Shown piece after piece: positions 1 through 8,746 of a DNA stretch of 40,173 nucleotides. A program made the translations under genes and the position numbers. The stretch's first letter is position 1. Each line of letters opens with the position of its first letter. Below the pieces are notes generated by a model. It was given only the letters and a program-made list of their open reading frames with translations, ran no database searches and was not told where the DNA came from. The stretch is from Acaryochloris sp. IP29b_bin.176 (GTDB lineage: Bacteria > Cyanobacteriota > Cyanobacteriia > Thermosynechococcales > Thermosynechococcaceae): NCBI GenBank assembly GCA_028285315.1, contig JANQPU010000333.1, positions 1 to 40,173 on the forward strand, in the 5' to 3' direction.

Positions 1-356
1 TACCGATATATTTGGGGTTTTTTGAATTTGTGCATAATGCCAGAAAAAGGGGGAAAGCCTTGATGAGTAGCCTATTAGGCACCTTGCTTAGCTAACTCCT
101 TGAAACACCGATTGAGCCATCAGATAAATTTGAGTTCATCCTACGGGAGGTTAGCCTAGGAATTCAAATCTTCGGTTTTAGAGAATAATCAAGGCAAAAA
201 TTACCCCCTAGAGAAAGGTTGCAGAAGCATATACAGATAGTCGGGCGGCGAAGTAGTATGGTAAAGCGCTGTAAGCGTTGCAATGTAAAAGCATGTAAAC
301 GTCCTGGCGCATTTAGAACTTCATGTAACCGTCTCCGTAAAACTGGTAGGAAATTA
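1..356. other. Leading region without a supported gene
   Basis: No convincing coding sequence is seen in these 356 bases. The frame of the following gene stays open back to a TTG at 219, but the 46 extra residues (rich in Arg, Lys and Cys) do not belong to the Ycf23 family and lack a good ribosome site, so I treat 219-356 as leader. The stretch presumably holds the ycf23 promoter; I could not pick a reliable -35/-10 pair. Confidence 0.5.
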
Positions 357-1103
357 ATGATGCATCCTCACTTGCACTCAGCTTTGGCTCAACGCCGTGC
401 CATCAAGATTATCAGTGGCTTAAATAACTTCGATACAGAACATGTCACTGCTGTGGTGAAAGCTGCTGAACAAGGTGGAGCCACCTTTGTCGATATTGCT
501 GCTGATCCTGATCTCATTCAAACAGTGCGGCAGTTGATACGCTTGCCGATTTGTGTGTCAGCTGTAGAACCCAAAAAATTTGTTGAGGCCGTTGCGGCTG
601 GCGCAGATCTAATCGAGATTGGCAACTTCGATAGCTTTTATGCTCAGGGGCGTCAGTTTGGTGCTGGGGAGGTTCTAGCTCTGACGCGACAAACCCGAAC
701 CTTACTCCCAACTATTCCTTTGTCAGTCACCGTTCCGCACATTTTGGAATTAGATCAACAGGTTCAACTGGCGACTGAACTTGTGAACGCTGGAGCAAAC
801 CTGATTCAAACGGAAGGGGGAACCAGTAGTGATCCTGACCATGCAGGCACGTTAGGATTGATGGAGAAGGCAGCACCCACCTTAGCGGCTGCCTATGAAA
901 TTTCCCGATCTGTTGATATCCCAGTTCTCTGTGCCTCGGGTTTATCCAATGTCACAGCCCCCTTGGCAATTGCAGCGGGTGCATCAGGCGTCGGTGTTGG
1001 CTCAGCCGTTAATCGTTTAAATGATCCATTAGCAATGGTTGCAGCCGTGCGAAGCTTAGTGGAATCACTACCGCAATCCGTTAATCAGTCTGCGGTTGGG
1101 TGA
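357..1103 (+). CDS. ycf23: Ycf23 / DUF561 family protein
   Basis: This encodes a 248-residue protein of the DUF561 (Ycf23) family, conserved in cyanobacteria and red-lineage plastids. Its molecular function is not established. The sequence looks like a TIM barrel: alternating strands and helices, with glycine-rich phosphate-loop-like segments near the end (CASGLSNVTAPLAIAAG, then GVGVGSAVN). No membrane segment or signal peptide is seen. I chose the ATG at 357 because GGTAGGA lies just upstream at 346-352 and the resulting N-terminus fits the family. An upstream TTG at 219 would add a basic, Cys-rich extension of no known type. The next gene follows after about 137 bases in the same direction but is probably transcribed separately. 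Confidence 0.88.
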   Translation: MMHPHLHSALAQRRAIKIISGLNNFDTEHVTAVVKAAEQGGATFVDIAADPDLIQTVRQLIRLPICVSAVEPKKFVEAVAAGADLIEIGNFDSFYAQGRQFGAGEVLALTRQTRTLLPTIPLSVTVPHILELDQQVQLATELVNAGANLIQTEGGTSSDPDHAGTLGLMEKAAPTLAAAYEISRSVDIPVLCASGLSNVTAPLAIAAGASGVGVGSAVNRLNDPLAMVAAVRSLVESLPQSVNQSAVG

Positions 1104-1240
1104 TTGGCCTTTGCCATTACTTCTCATCTTCAACCGTCTGTTACGGGTGACTGGCTTGAGCGTGATGGCTACACAACCACAAACAGTAACTTCGATACCC
1201 TTTACATAGGGTGTTGGACGTAGTTCATGGAGAATAACTT
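1104..1240 (+). promoter_or_regulatory. Leader of the nucleotidyltransferase gene with a small inverted repeat
   Basis: This intergenic leader contains an inverted repeat, ACCCT (1197-1201) and AGGGT (1208-1212), separated by six bases. GGAGA at 1229-1233 lies seven bases before the ATG and is a good ribosome site. The repeat is short and may be chance. Confidence 0.3.
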
Positions 1241-3775
1241 ATGAGAGCCGTACTTATGGCCGGTGGAGAAGGGACTCGGTTAAGACCGCTAACCTGCGAT
1301 CTACCCAAGCCGATGGTACCCATTCTCAACCGGCCGATTGCTGAACATATTGTTAATCTGCTGAAACAGCATCAGATTTACGAAATCATAGCTACGCTTT
1401 ATTATCTGCCTGATGTGATGCGCGACTATTTTCGTGATGGGTCTGATTTTGGGGTGCAGATGACCTATGGCATTGAAGAAGAGCAGGCGTTAGGCACAGC
1501 GGGCTGTGTCAAAAATATTTCAGCGCTCTTAACAGATACCTTTTTGGTGATTAGTGGGGATTGCATCACCGATTTTGATTTGTCCGCAGCGATTCAGTTC
1601 CACCGTCAACAGGAATCCAAAGCGACTTTAGTGCTCGCCCGAGTCCCAGATCCAATGGAATTTGGGGTAGTGATTACGGATGATCAGAATCGCATCTGTC
1701 GGTTCTTGGAAAAACCATCGACCAGTGAGGTATTTTCCGATACGGTCAACACTGGCATTTACATTCTCGAACCAGAGGTTTTAGATTACCTGCCTAGTGA
1801 TCAGCAAACGGATTTTTCAAAGGATCTCTTTCCCCTGCTCTTAGAAAAAAATGAGCCCATGTTTGGGTATGTGGCAGAAGGGTATTGGTGCGATGTAGGC
1901 AGTTTAGATTCCTATCGCGAAGCTCAATATGATGCACTCCAAGGTCATGTCAAACTGGAGTTTGCCTATCAAGAGATGAAGCCGGGGCTATGGATAGGCC
2001 AAAATGTTTACGTCGATCCAGATGCTAAACTCTATCCACCTCTTCTGATGGGTGATAATTGCCGGATTGGGCCACGAGCCAATATCGAGTCTGGAACGGT
2101 TGTAGGCGACAATGTCACGATTGGCAATGATGCTGACCTCAAACGGCCGATCATTTGGAATGGCGTTTTGATTGGAGAGGAAGCCCATTTGAGAGCTTGT
2201 GCTATTGCCCGAGGGGCTAGGGTCGATCGCCGTGCTCATGTTTTAGAAGGAGCGGTTGTAGGGGCTCTATCAACGGTCGGGGAAGAGGCCCAAGTTAGTC
2301 CTGGTGTACGAGTGTGGCCTAGTAAGCATATTGAACCCGGTGCTGCTCTCAATATTAATTTAATTTGGGGAAATACTGCTCCTCGCAATCTTTTTGGCCA
2401 GCGAGGTGTGGCAGGCTTAGCCAACGTTGATATTACGCCTGAGTTCGCAGTGAAGTTGGGGGCTGCCTATGCGTCAACTCTCAAGCCAGGCTCTCAAGTG
2501 ACAGTTTCACGCGATCAGCGCAGTATATCCCGAATGGTCTCGCGGTCTCTGATTTCAGGCATTATGTCGGTAGGAATTGATGTTCAGAACTTAGAAGCAA
2601 CAGCACTCCCCATTGCCCGTTGTGTGCCTCGAACTTCAACAGTTGTGGGGGGGGTTCATGTTCGAATCCATCCTGATCGCTCTGATTTTATCTTGATCGA
2701 ATTTTTTGATGATCAGGGTATCAACATTTCTAAAGCTAAAGAAAAGAAAATTGAAGGCGCTTACTTCAAAGAAGACTTCCGGCGGGCTCCCATCGGTGAA
2801 ATTGGTGGCATTACCTATCCCGGCGGATTACTGGATGACTATGCTCAGATCTTTGAGAAGTGGCTGAATACTGCCGTGGTCCGGGAAGGCAACTTCAAGG
2901 TCGTCATTGACTATGTCTATGCAGTGTCTGGTGCTGTTCTACCCCGTTTGCTCAGTAAGTTTGGTTGTGATGCGGTTGTCTTGAATGCGAGCTTACGGAC
3001 TAAAGGCACCACCCCTGAAGAGCGGGAAGAATTGTTAACCCAGTTAGGACCTGTCGTTGAAGCGTTGAAAGCCAATTTTGGCGTGCAGGTTGCCGCCAAT
3101 GGTGAGCAGCTCTTGCTTGTGGATGAAACGGGGAGTGCGATACGGGGCGAGCAATTAACGGCCTTAATGGTGGAAATTATTTTAACGGCACATCCGAGAG
3201 GTACAGTGGTCGTGCCCGTGCATACGTCTAGTGCAGTTGAACAAGTTGCCCGCCGCCATGATGCGACTGTGATTCGGACCAAGGTGAATCCTACGGCTTT
3301 AATGGAGACTTGCCGGACTAATCCGAATGTGGTTTTGGGGGGAAGTGCAGATACTGGGTTTATTTTCCCGCAGTTGCATCCGGGCTTCGATGCCATGTTT
3401 TCCATTGCCAAGCTAATTGAAATGCTCACGCTGCAGCAAAAATCTTTGGGAGAGTTGAAAGCGGATTTGCCGCGTATCTTTCATCGGACCCAAACGGTTC
3501 GATGTCCTTGGAATCGTAAAGGGGCACTGATGCGCTATTTGGTAGAAACGCATCTTCCAGAAACTTTAGAATTGGTTGACGGTGTTAAAGTCAAAGACCC
3601 TGCATCCGATAATTGGACATTAATTCTGCCAGATGCGAGTGAGCCGCTGGTGCATATTTTTGCCAATGGGGGCAATCGCGAATGGGTAGACGCCACATTG
3701 CGAGATTACCGCCAGCGGATCCAGAAGTTTACTGAACGCGATCCAGATCTAGAAAATAATCTTGCGGAAAGCTGA
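1241..3775 (+). CDS. Fused sugar-1-phosphate nucleotidyltransferase / phosphohexomutase-like protein
   Basis: This 844-residue protein is usually annotated in cyanobacteria as mannose-1-phosphate guanylyltransferase. Three parts are visible. Residues 1 to about 240 are a nucleotidyltransferase with the MAGGEGTRLRPLT pyrophosphorylase loop and the downstream LPKPMVPI. About 250-370 is a left-handed beta-helix of hexapeptide repeats. From about 380 to the end is a phosphoglucomutase/phosphomannomutase fold. The second catalytic region is altered: where mutases have TxSHNP with the phosphorylated serine there is VRIHPD (about 474-479), and the metal loop DGDxDR is replaced by GGSADTG (700-706). 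The first half can plausibly make GDP-mannose or another NDP-sugar; the second half is probably not a normal mutase. The nucleotide and sugar used cannot be read from sequence. Confidence 0.9.
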   Translation: MRAVLMAGGEGTRLRPLTCDLPKPMVPILNRPIAEHIVNLLKQHQIYEIIATLYYLPDVMRDYFRDGSDFGVQMTYGIEEEQALGTAGCVKNISALLTDTFLVISGDCITDFDLSAAIQFHRQQESKATLVLARVPDPMEFGVVITDDQNRICRFLEKPSTSEVFSDTVNTGIYILEPEVLDYLPSDQQTDFSKDLFPLLLEKNEPMFGYVAEGYWCDVGSLDSYREAQYDALQGHVKLEFAYQEMKPGLWIGQNVYVDPDAKLYPPLLMGDNCRIGPRANIESGTVVGDNVTIGNDADLKRPIIWNGVLIGEEAHLRACAIARGARVDRRAHVLEGAVVGALSTVGEEAQVSPGVRVWPSKHIEPGAALNINLIWGNTAPRNLFGQRGVAGLANVDITPEFAVKLGAAYASTLKPGSQVTVSRDQRSISRMVSRSLISGIMSVGIDVQNLEATALPIARCVPRTSTVVGGVHVRIHPDRSDFILIEFFDDQGINISKAKEKKIEGAYFKEDFRRAPIGEIGGITYPGGLLDDYAQIFEKWLNTAVVREGNFKVVIDYVYAVSGAVLPRLLSKFGCDAVVLNASLRTKGTTPEEREELLTQLGPVVEALKANFGVQVAANGEQLLLVDETGSAIRGEQLTALMVEIILTAHPRGTVVVPVHTSSAVEQVARRHDATVIRTKVNPTALMETCRTNPNVVLGGSADTGFIFPQLHPGFDAMFSIAKLIEMLTLQQKSLGELKADLPRIFHRTQTVRCPWNRKGALMRYLVETHLPETLELVDGVKVKDPASDNWTLILPDASEPLVHIFANGGNREWVDATLRDYRQRIQKFTERDPDLENNLAES

Positions 3776-3940
3776 TCCATTCGTCATTCATTGGTAGACT
3801 TTTTTGAGCTTAGATGCCTGAATTTGGCCAGCTTTTGTCTTATTAGGGACTGGCAGGTTGAAACCTTAACTCAATACCTCTTATTTCAAAGTGCTGCTCT
3901 TCCGAGGGCTAAACTCTTATTCAGACGGAGGACTTGAATC

Positions 3941-4375
3941 GTGAATACTTGTGTATTAATGGCAAAGATTACCAAAGCCCCTCAACTGCGATATACCCAG
4001 GATGGACAGACTGCAATTTCTGAAATGTGGGTGCAGTTTCCACCCTTGCGCTCTGGCGATCCAATGTCCACGATCAAAGTGACAGGTTGGGGAAATTTGG
4101 CGCAGCAAATTCAAGAACAGTTTCATGAAGGCGATCAAGTCATTATTGAAGGTCGCCTGGGAATGAACACGATTGACCGCCCCGAAGGATTTAAGGAAAA
4201 GCAAGCCGAGCTCACTGCCTCCCGGATTCACACAACTGATATGTCGATCAGTGCGGGTGCTACACCTGCTGCATCCCCTGCTCCGACTCGTCCTACCCCG
4301 GCTGCTCAGCCTGCTGCGATTCCGGCTCCACCACAAGCAGAGTCAGAGCCCAATTACGACGACATTCCGTTCTAA
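3941..4375 (+). CDS. ssb: Single-stranded DNA-binding protein
   Basis: This encodes SSB (144 residues), which coats single-stranded DNA in replication, repair and recombination. Residues 1 to about 104 form the OB fold (VTGWGNLAQQIQEQF, then GDQVIIEGRLG). A Pro/Ala-rich flexible linker follows (about 107-135), and the protein ends in the acidic partner-binding tip DDIPF, typical of bacterial SSB. The start is GTG, supported by GGAGGA at 3927-3932 with an eight-base spacer. The gene converges on purD with only nine bases between the two stop codons, so their 3' ends probably overlap as transcripts. The linker is moderately long for a cyanobacterial SSB, and nothing in the protein looks damaged. 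Confidence 0.96.
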   Translation: MNTCVLMAKITKAPQLRYTQDGQTAISEMWVQFPPLRSGDPMSTIKVTGWGNLAQQIQEQFHEGDQVIIEGRLGMNTIDRPEGFKEKQAELTASRIHTTDMSISAGATPAASPAPTRPTPAAQPAAIPAPPQAESEPNYDDIPF

Positions 4376-4384
4376 TTGTTCTGT

Positions 4385-5668
4385 TTAATCCAGATTGATG
4401 TTGATCTTGCGCTGACCAATATCCTGGCGGTAGTAGCAACCTTCAAATTGGATTGCTGGTATAGCCTGATAGACGGCTTTTAGAGCCTCTTCAATAGTGC
4501 TCCCTTGCCCGGTAACCGCCAGTACCCGACCACCGCTGGTGACAATTTCTTGGTCTTTCAGTTGAGTACCTGCGTGAAAGACGGTAGCATTTCGGGCTTC
4601 AGCTTCAGCGATACCAGAAATAGGAAAGCCTTTTTGGTAACTGCCGGGATAACCACCAGAGGCTAACACCACGCAGGCAGAAAATCCTGGCTGCCACTGA
4701 ATATCTGTTTCAGCCAATTTCTGTTGGGTACAGGCCAGTAATAGCTGATCGAGAGAGGTAGCTAAGAGACTTAATACAGGTTGGGTTTCAGGATCACCAA
4801 ACCGACAGTTAAATTCGATCACTTTAGGATCGCCCATTGGGGTGATGATCAAGCCTGCATATATTACGCCTCTATAATCAGTTCCCTGCGTTTGTAGTGC
4901 TGCTAAAGTAGGTTGGAGAATTTCGGTTTCAACCCGCTGCATTAATTTAGGCGTCACCCAGGGAACGGGCGCATAGGCTCCCATGCCGCCTGTGTTCGGA
5001 CCTGTATCCCCTTCACCAATCGGTTTATGGTCCTGAGCTGGAATCAGTGGCTTAATGGTTTTGCCGTCGGTCAGGGCTAACACCGAGACCTCTTGCCCGG
5101 TCAGATATTCTTCAATCAGGACGGTTTGGCCCGCCTCGCCAAATTTGCCTGAGAAGGCTTCTGTTAATGCGTCGAGCGCTTCATCCAAAGTGAGGGCAAC
5201 GGTAACCCCTTTGCCCGCCGCCAGGCCATCGGCCTTGATCACAATGGGAGCACCCTGTGCCTGAATATAGGATTGGGCTGCGTCAGAATCGGTGAAGGTT
5301 TGGGCCTGAGCGGTGGGAATTCCAGCCTGGGTCATGAGAGTTTTGGCCCAGGTTTTGCTGGCTTCTAGTTGAGCACCGGCTTGGGTGGGACCAAAAACGG
5401 GGATCTTAAAAGGTTGCAAAGCATTAGTAATCCCTGCGGCCAGGGGTGCTTCTGGTCCTACCACAACCAGAGCAACATCGTGATCTTGGGCAAACTGACC
5501 GATGGCAGTAAAGTCTTGCTCGGAAATATCAATATTTTTGCAGTTGGCGAGGGTAGCAGTCCCACCATTTCCGGGTAAACAATACACTTGCTGCACCGTT
5601 TGCGATCGCAACAAGGACCACGCCAACGCATGTTCGCGACCACCACTGCCAATCACTAAGATATTCAC
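4385..5668 (-). CDS. purD: Phosphoribosylamine-glycine ligase
   Basis: PurD (427 residues) joins glycine to 5-phosphoribosylamine with ATP to make glycinamide ribonucleotide, the second step of purine synthesis. The N-terminus carries the GSGGREHALAW nucleotide-fold motif. The ATP-grasp region includes VIKADGLAAGKGV and the family signature FNCRFGDPETQPVL, and the length is normal. The start codon is GTG, with GGAG eight bases upstream on the reverse strand. A HIP1 octamer lies inside the gene (5602-5609). The methyltransferase gene lies 65 bases upstream in the same direction, so the two could share a transcript, but no functional link is evident. Confidence 0.97.
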   Translation of the reverse strand: MNILVIGSGGREHALAWSLLRSQTVQQVYCLPGNGGTATLANCKNIDISEQDFTAIGQFAQDHDVALVVVGPEAPLAAGITNALQPFKIPVFGPTQAGAQLEASKTWAKTLMTQAGIPTAQAQTFTDSDAAQSYIQAQGAPIVIKADGLAAGKGVTVALTLDEALDALTEAFSGKFGEAGQTVLIEEYLTGQEVSVLALTDGKTIKPLIPAQDHKPIGEGDTGPNTGGMGAYAPVPWVTPKLMQRVETEILQPTLAALQTQGTDYRGVIYAGLIITPMGDPKVIEFNCRFGDPETQPVLSLLATSLDQLLLACTQQKLAETDIQWQPGFSACVVLASGGYPGSYQKGFPISGIAEAEARNATVFHAGTQLKDQEIVTSGGRVLAVTGQGSTIEEALKAVYQAIPAIQFEGCYYRQDIGQRKININLD

Positions 5669-5733
5669 GGATTACTCCACCCAATAGAGAACATCCTATA
5701 GTCTGGGTGACGCCAGTGGTATTGGTCAACCGC

Positions 5734-6465
5734 CTAAAACTTGACTTTGAAGAGGTGAAACAGCTCTTGACTCTTTGCTTTAAGCACCTTGCCGCCCGCT
5801 GATTTAATCAGGCTTTTCCAGGTCTCTAGTGGCTCTGGGAAAACTTCTGCCCCCAGATAGGTTTCTAGAATAGACCAGTTATCGGCCAATTCGCTATCGG
5901 GATCAAGGACGTCGAAGACCAATACACCATCAGGCTTGAGCACGCGCTTGATTTCTGTGAGCACTGTTTGCCAATAGTCCTGGGGAAGGTAGCAGCTAAA
6001 CCCCGTCGCCACTACCCCATCAAACTGGTTGTTTTCGTATTTGAGATGGTGAGCCGGACCACGTTCTACTCCTCTGAACAGTTTGGAGTTTAACTGCGGT
6101 CCCCGACTATTCACTGCTTCCTGAGCGACTTTACTCAGCTCTTGACCGTAGAAATAGGCTTCCCATTCAAACCAGGGATAGACCAAAAAGCTCAACCCAC
6201 AGCCAATATCCAGCCAGTGCTGCTTTTTCTTCGGTTTCTGAAACTGCCAAAACTCAGAGGCAATTCTGGCTTGCAGACGCCCCGCATTCCAGTCTTGAAA
6301 GACAGGCATCGCTTCCACCTCTGGCGGTAGCTCAAAAGCAGCCTGTTCATATTCGCGGTTAAACCGCTGGGTCACCGCTTGGATCTGTTCATGCCACTGA
6401 TCATCGGGATTGGCTAGCTGGGGCAAACTGGTGTACAGATTCGTTTGCTGCTGTTTTTTAGCCAT
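5734..6465 (-). CDS. Class I SAM-dependent methyltransferase
   Basis: This 243-residue protein has a Rossmann-type methyltransferase core. Motif I is WLDIGCGLSFLV (about residues 84-95). An acidic second strand follows (YGQELSKVA), then FDGVVATGFSCYLPQDYW and the post-motif VLKPDGVLVFDVLDPDSE. The first 80 residues are a helical extension rich in charged and aromatic residues. The substrate is unknown; it resembles small-molecule methyltransferases of the methyltransf_11/25 type conserved in cyanobacteria. It lies between a small membrane-protein gene and purD, all on the reverse strand. Confidence 0.82.
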   Translation of the reverse strand: MAKKQQQTNLYTSLPQLANPDDQWHEQIQAVTQRFNREYEQAAFELPPEVEAMPVFQDWNAGRLQARIASEFWQFQKPKKKQHWLDIGCGLSFLVYPWFEWEAYFYGQELSKVAQEAVNSRGPQLNSKLFRGVERGPAHHLKYENNQFDGVVATGFSCYLPQDYWQTVLTEIKRVLKPDGVLVFDVLDPDSELADNWSILETYLGAEVFPEPLETWKSLIKSAGGKVLKAKSQELFHLFKVKF

Positions 6466-6514
6466 AGCGTTAATCAGATTGTAGGGTGAGCGTCTGAGCT
6501 GGTGACAAAAGATA

Positions 6515-6694
6515 TTAGCCTTTCAGGGCTTTGACAAAATTTTGGCGATAGGACTTATTCGCTAAAAAAACAGGCCAGAGTAGGGTGAGAAATAGACGAT
6601 TGGAGGTGAAATTTGTCTGCCTAAATCCAGTCCAAAAGCGCCAACCGCCACCAGCATAGATCACGACTAGTAATAGCCATACAAAAAAGGGCAT
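6515..6694 (-). CDS. Small membrane protein, 59 residues
   Basis: This is a short hydrophobic protein. A first transmembrane helix covers about residues 3-20 (FFVWLLLVVIYAGGGW), and a second hydrophobic stretch (LFLTLLWPVFLA) precedes a basic tail. I chose the internal ATG because a strong ribosome site, AGGAGGA (reverse complement of 6703-6709), sits eight bases before it. The longer reading from a TTG at 6715 would put that site inside the gene. It resembles small conserved cyanobacterial membrane proteins, but I cannot name it. It lies 49 bases upstream of the methyltransferase gene in the same direction. Confidence 0.72.
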   Translation of the reverse strand: MPFFVWLLLVVIYAGGGWRFWTGFRQTNFTSNRLFLTLLWPVFLANKSYRQNFVKALKG

Positions 6695-6702
6695 AAATGA
6701 TG

Positions 6703-6709
6703 TCCTCCT
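6703..6709 (-). promoter_or_regulatory. Ribosome-binding site fixing the start of the 59-residue protein
   Basis: The reverse strand reads AGGAGGA, a near-perfect anti-16S match, with an eight-base spacer to the ATG at 6692-6694. It decides between the ATG start and the longer TTG reading. Confidence 0.8.
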
Positions 6710-6967
6710 GGTCAAGGTTACGACGATGATAATGCCTCAATTTTAGTCCACAGATACGGTAATTGTTTGCATCTACACCATTCTGTCATGCGCCATTGGC
6801 CTAAGCTTTAGCCATACATCGGTACTGATGTTTGAAACCTGGATGTTGCTCTATGCCACTATTACTCTCCAGGGAATAGTAACCTAAGGTGATGTGAGGC
6901 AAAATCTCCCATATTTTGGAAGCTGCTCTAGGGAATGTCATGATGGAAATTAAAGTCGAGGGAATAA

Positions 6968-7468
6968 ATGATGTCCCAGTCTTCCCATGATCCAGATGCA
7001 GTGTCTGTAGAGATTGAAGTTATTTCGGATGATGACTACCAGCAGACCCTAGAGCAGCAAAGGCATTTGGCCGAGCAAGATAAAAAAGCCAGAGAACGAG
7101 CCCGGCAGATCTTGCAGCGCTATGATAATGGCTTTACACCTAATCTGATTCAGGATATTCGCCTATCAGCTTTTGATTCATTGACGGCAAGTCGAGCGAT
7201 CATGCAATTGTTGCGGTTGAGTTTAGCTGAAGATGAATATTGTGCAGTGGGAGAGCTCCGGTTGACCTATACGCGGGGGCGCAATTTTGCGATCGCACAG
7301 CAATGCGGCCAGATCCTCTACCAACTTGGCGGCATTCACTTGATGGAGCAGATCCTAACCCGCTTGATTCCGCCTTTCGATCAAGACAATCTCAATCAGG
7401 CTTGGCAAGGGATTGGGACTTGGTCCGCTGCTGCGATGCATTCTGGCCCAACCGCTAGACTGCCTTAA
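6968..7468 (+). CDS. Hypothetical protein, possible altered C-terminus
   Basis: This 166-residue acidic protein has no recognised domain. A charged segment rich in Glu, Gln and Arg (about 25-50, likely helical) is followed by a helix-rich region with LTASRAIMQLLRLSL and FAIAQQCGQILYQLGG. GAGGGA just before the ATG supports the start. The end is odd: in-frame residues after QAWQGIG are low-complexity (SAAAMHSGPTARLP). The +1 frame over the same bases reads on to a stop at 7530-7532 with protein-like content (LLRCILAQPLDCLNTLQQEG), so a frameshift in the last 30 codons is possible. It is probably soluble. I do not know its function. Confidence 0.6.
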   Translation: MMSQSSHDPDAVSVEIEVISDDDYQQTLEQQRHLAEQDKKARERARQILQRYDNGFTPNLIQDIRLSAFDSLTASRAIMQLLRLSLAEDEYCAVGELRLTYTRGRNFAIAQQCGQILYQLGGIHLMEQILTRLIPPFDQDNLNQAWQGIGTWSAAAMHSGPTARLP

Positions 7469-7548
7469 TACCTTGCAACAGGAGGGATATACCTCGTTGC
7501 TAAGGAGAAAGGGAAGATTGAGAATAGATTAGAGACATAGGTTAGCGT

Positions 7549-8439
7549 TTATTGTCCAGGAAACTCTGTGGTCTCGTATAGGGGTGCTGGCTTTTCTCTG
7601 ATCCGTTGCGCAATGGGTTGGACTCGTTTGACTACCTTAATTAGATACTCATAATTGGGGGGTTGGGCATTCGAGATATAACCCACTGAACGCTTGGTTT
7701 GGGGAGCTGCCGATTCTAAGGCGTCCAGCAACTGGGTTTGTACGTCTCCATCCACTTTAGGACTAATCAAAACAGCACCGGAGGGAACAATATGAGAGTC
7801 TCGGTGCAAAATTCGGAATTGTGTATCCTTAAACTCAGAGCGATACCGCTCAAATTTAGCTAGAGATAACGCTCCCGCAATCACTTCACCTGTCTCAATC
7901 CACTGCAATATCTCTTTCGGTGTTGAGCCAAACTTAATTTCTGCCAAGGTTAAGCCATACAGATTAAAGACTGGGAAGTAATACCCCGCTGCTGATCCCT
8001 TTTGACCCAAAGCAATGGGCTTGTTAGCAAGATCTGTGATCGAAGTGGCTGGATCATCGTCTCGCACCACAATGACGGAGCGCTCTCGTTCTCCCCCTTC
8101 GCGAGGGAGAAGAGGCACATATTGAGCCTGAGAAATAGCAATTGCAGCGAGCCCAGGAGGCGCAAAAACCAAGTCCCAGTTTTGACGCTCAATCTGATCG
8201 ATGGCTTGAATCTCATTCAGCGCAGGTTCTATTGCAATGATGCTCTTGAGTTTAGACCCTAAATGGGATTGCAGTTCAGCATATTGTTCTAAAGACCGGG
8301 CACCTTCACCGTAACTAACAACGCCAATTAATAATTTTTTTAAGGTTGAGTTTTCGGTCGGGCTGCAGGCTATCAATAACCATAAAACTGGCAATAAGAA
8401 GATTAAGAAAAAACGGCGAGAGTACATATTCAAGATCAT
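7549..8439 (-). CDS. PhnD-like phosphate/phosphonate-type substrate-binding lipoprotein
   Basis: This 296-residue protein is a periplasmic binding protein of the PhnD / ABC phosphonate substrate-binding type. The N-terminus has basic residues, a hydrophobic core and the lipobox LLIAC, with the cysteine at residue 25, so it should be a membrane-anchored lipoprotein. Later family-like segments include IGVVSYGEGA, WDLVFAPPGLAAIAISQ and KPIALGQKGSAAGYYFP. No permease or ATPase gene is adjacent, so it may act as an orphan sensor or receptor rather than in uptake. The next gene is divergent and encodes a membrane haem sensor, a pairing that suggests shared signalling; that link is inference. An alternative ATG lies four codons inside. 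Confidence 0.8.
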   Translation of the reverse strand: MILNMYSRRFFLIFLLPVLWLLIACSPTENSTLKKLLIGVVSYGEGARSLEQYAELQSHLGSKLKSIIAIEPALNEIQAIDQIERQNWDLVFAPPGLAAIAISQAQYVPLLPREGGERERSVIVVRDDDPATSITDLANKPIALGQKGSAAGYYFPVFNLYGLTLAEIKFGSTPKEILQWIETGEVIAGALSLAKFERYRSEFKDTQFRILHRDSHIVPSGAVLISPKVDGDVQTQLLDALESAAPQTKRSVGYISNAQPPNYEYLIKVVKRVQPIAQRIREKPAPLYETTEFPGQ

Positions 8440-8746
8440 AAAAAAACTTCATCAAATTTATTTGTGATTGATCTTGTCGTTGTTCATTGAGCTGGGCTAA
8501 GCTTGGGATTGGCGATAAGCTAATGAAATCAATTGTTTCAAAGTATCACAATATAGAGAAATACACAGAACAAAATTTCAGAATAGATCAAGTCTTAGGG
8601 CGACATCAATAGAGAAGTAGCTACGACAATAATTCTCTGATAAAAATTAATAATATCTTCTCTGTTGAGATTAATTGCCTTGCATTAGCCAACATATATT
8701 ATTGAAGAATAATACTTCTCTCAAAATAGTTTAAGGAATCATGTAA
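8440..8746. promoter_or_regulatory. AT-rich divergent promoter region
   Basis: This 307-base region separates the divergent lipoprotein and haem-sensor genes and should carry both promoters. It is AT-rich and has several inverted repeats: AATTAAT with ATTAATT around 8645-8675, and a perfect seven-base hairpin at 8697-8714 (listed separately). No tRNA or coding sequence is seen. Confidence 0.5.
8697..8714 (+). promoter_or_regulatory. Perfect hairpin upstream of the haem-sensor gene
   Basis: TATTATT (8697-8703) and AATAATA (8708-8714) are exact reverse complements around the tetraloop GAAG. The hairpin ends 32 bases before the ATG at 8747. It could be an operator or a 5' leader structure. All pairs are A-T, so its stability as RNA is low. 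Confidence 0.4.

Noticed and set aside
219-356. N-terminal extension of Ycf23 from a TTG start
   Set aside because: Basic Cys-rich sequence foreign to the family; the ATG at 357 has a good ribosome site.
1187-1199. NtcA-like GTA...TAC near the nucleotidyltransferase gene
   Set aside because: The spacer is seven bases, not the required eight.
2917-3429. 170-codon reverse-strand frame inside the nucleotidyltransferase/mutase gene
   Set aside because: It is the shadow of a clearly coding forward frame and has the Ser/Thr/Ala-rich composition of antisense translation.
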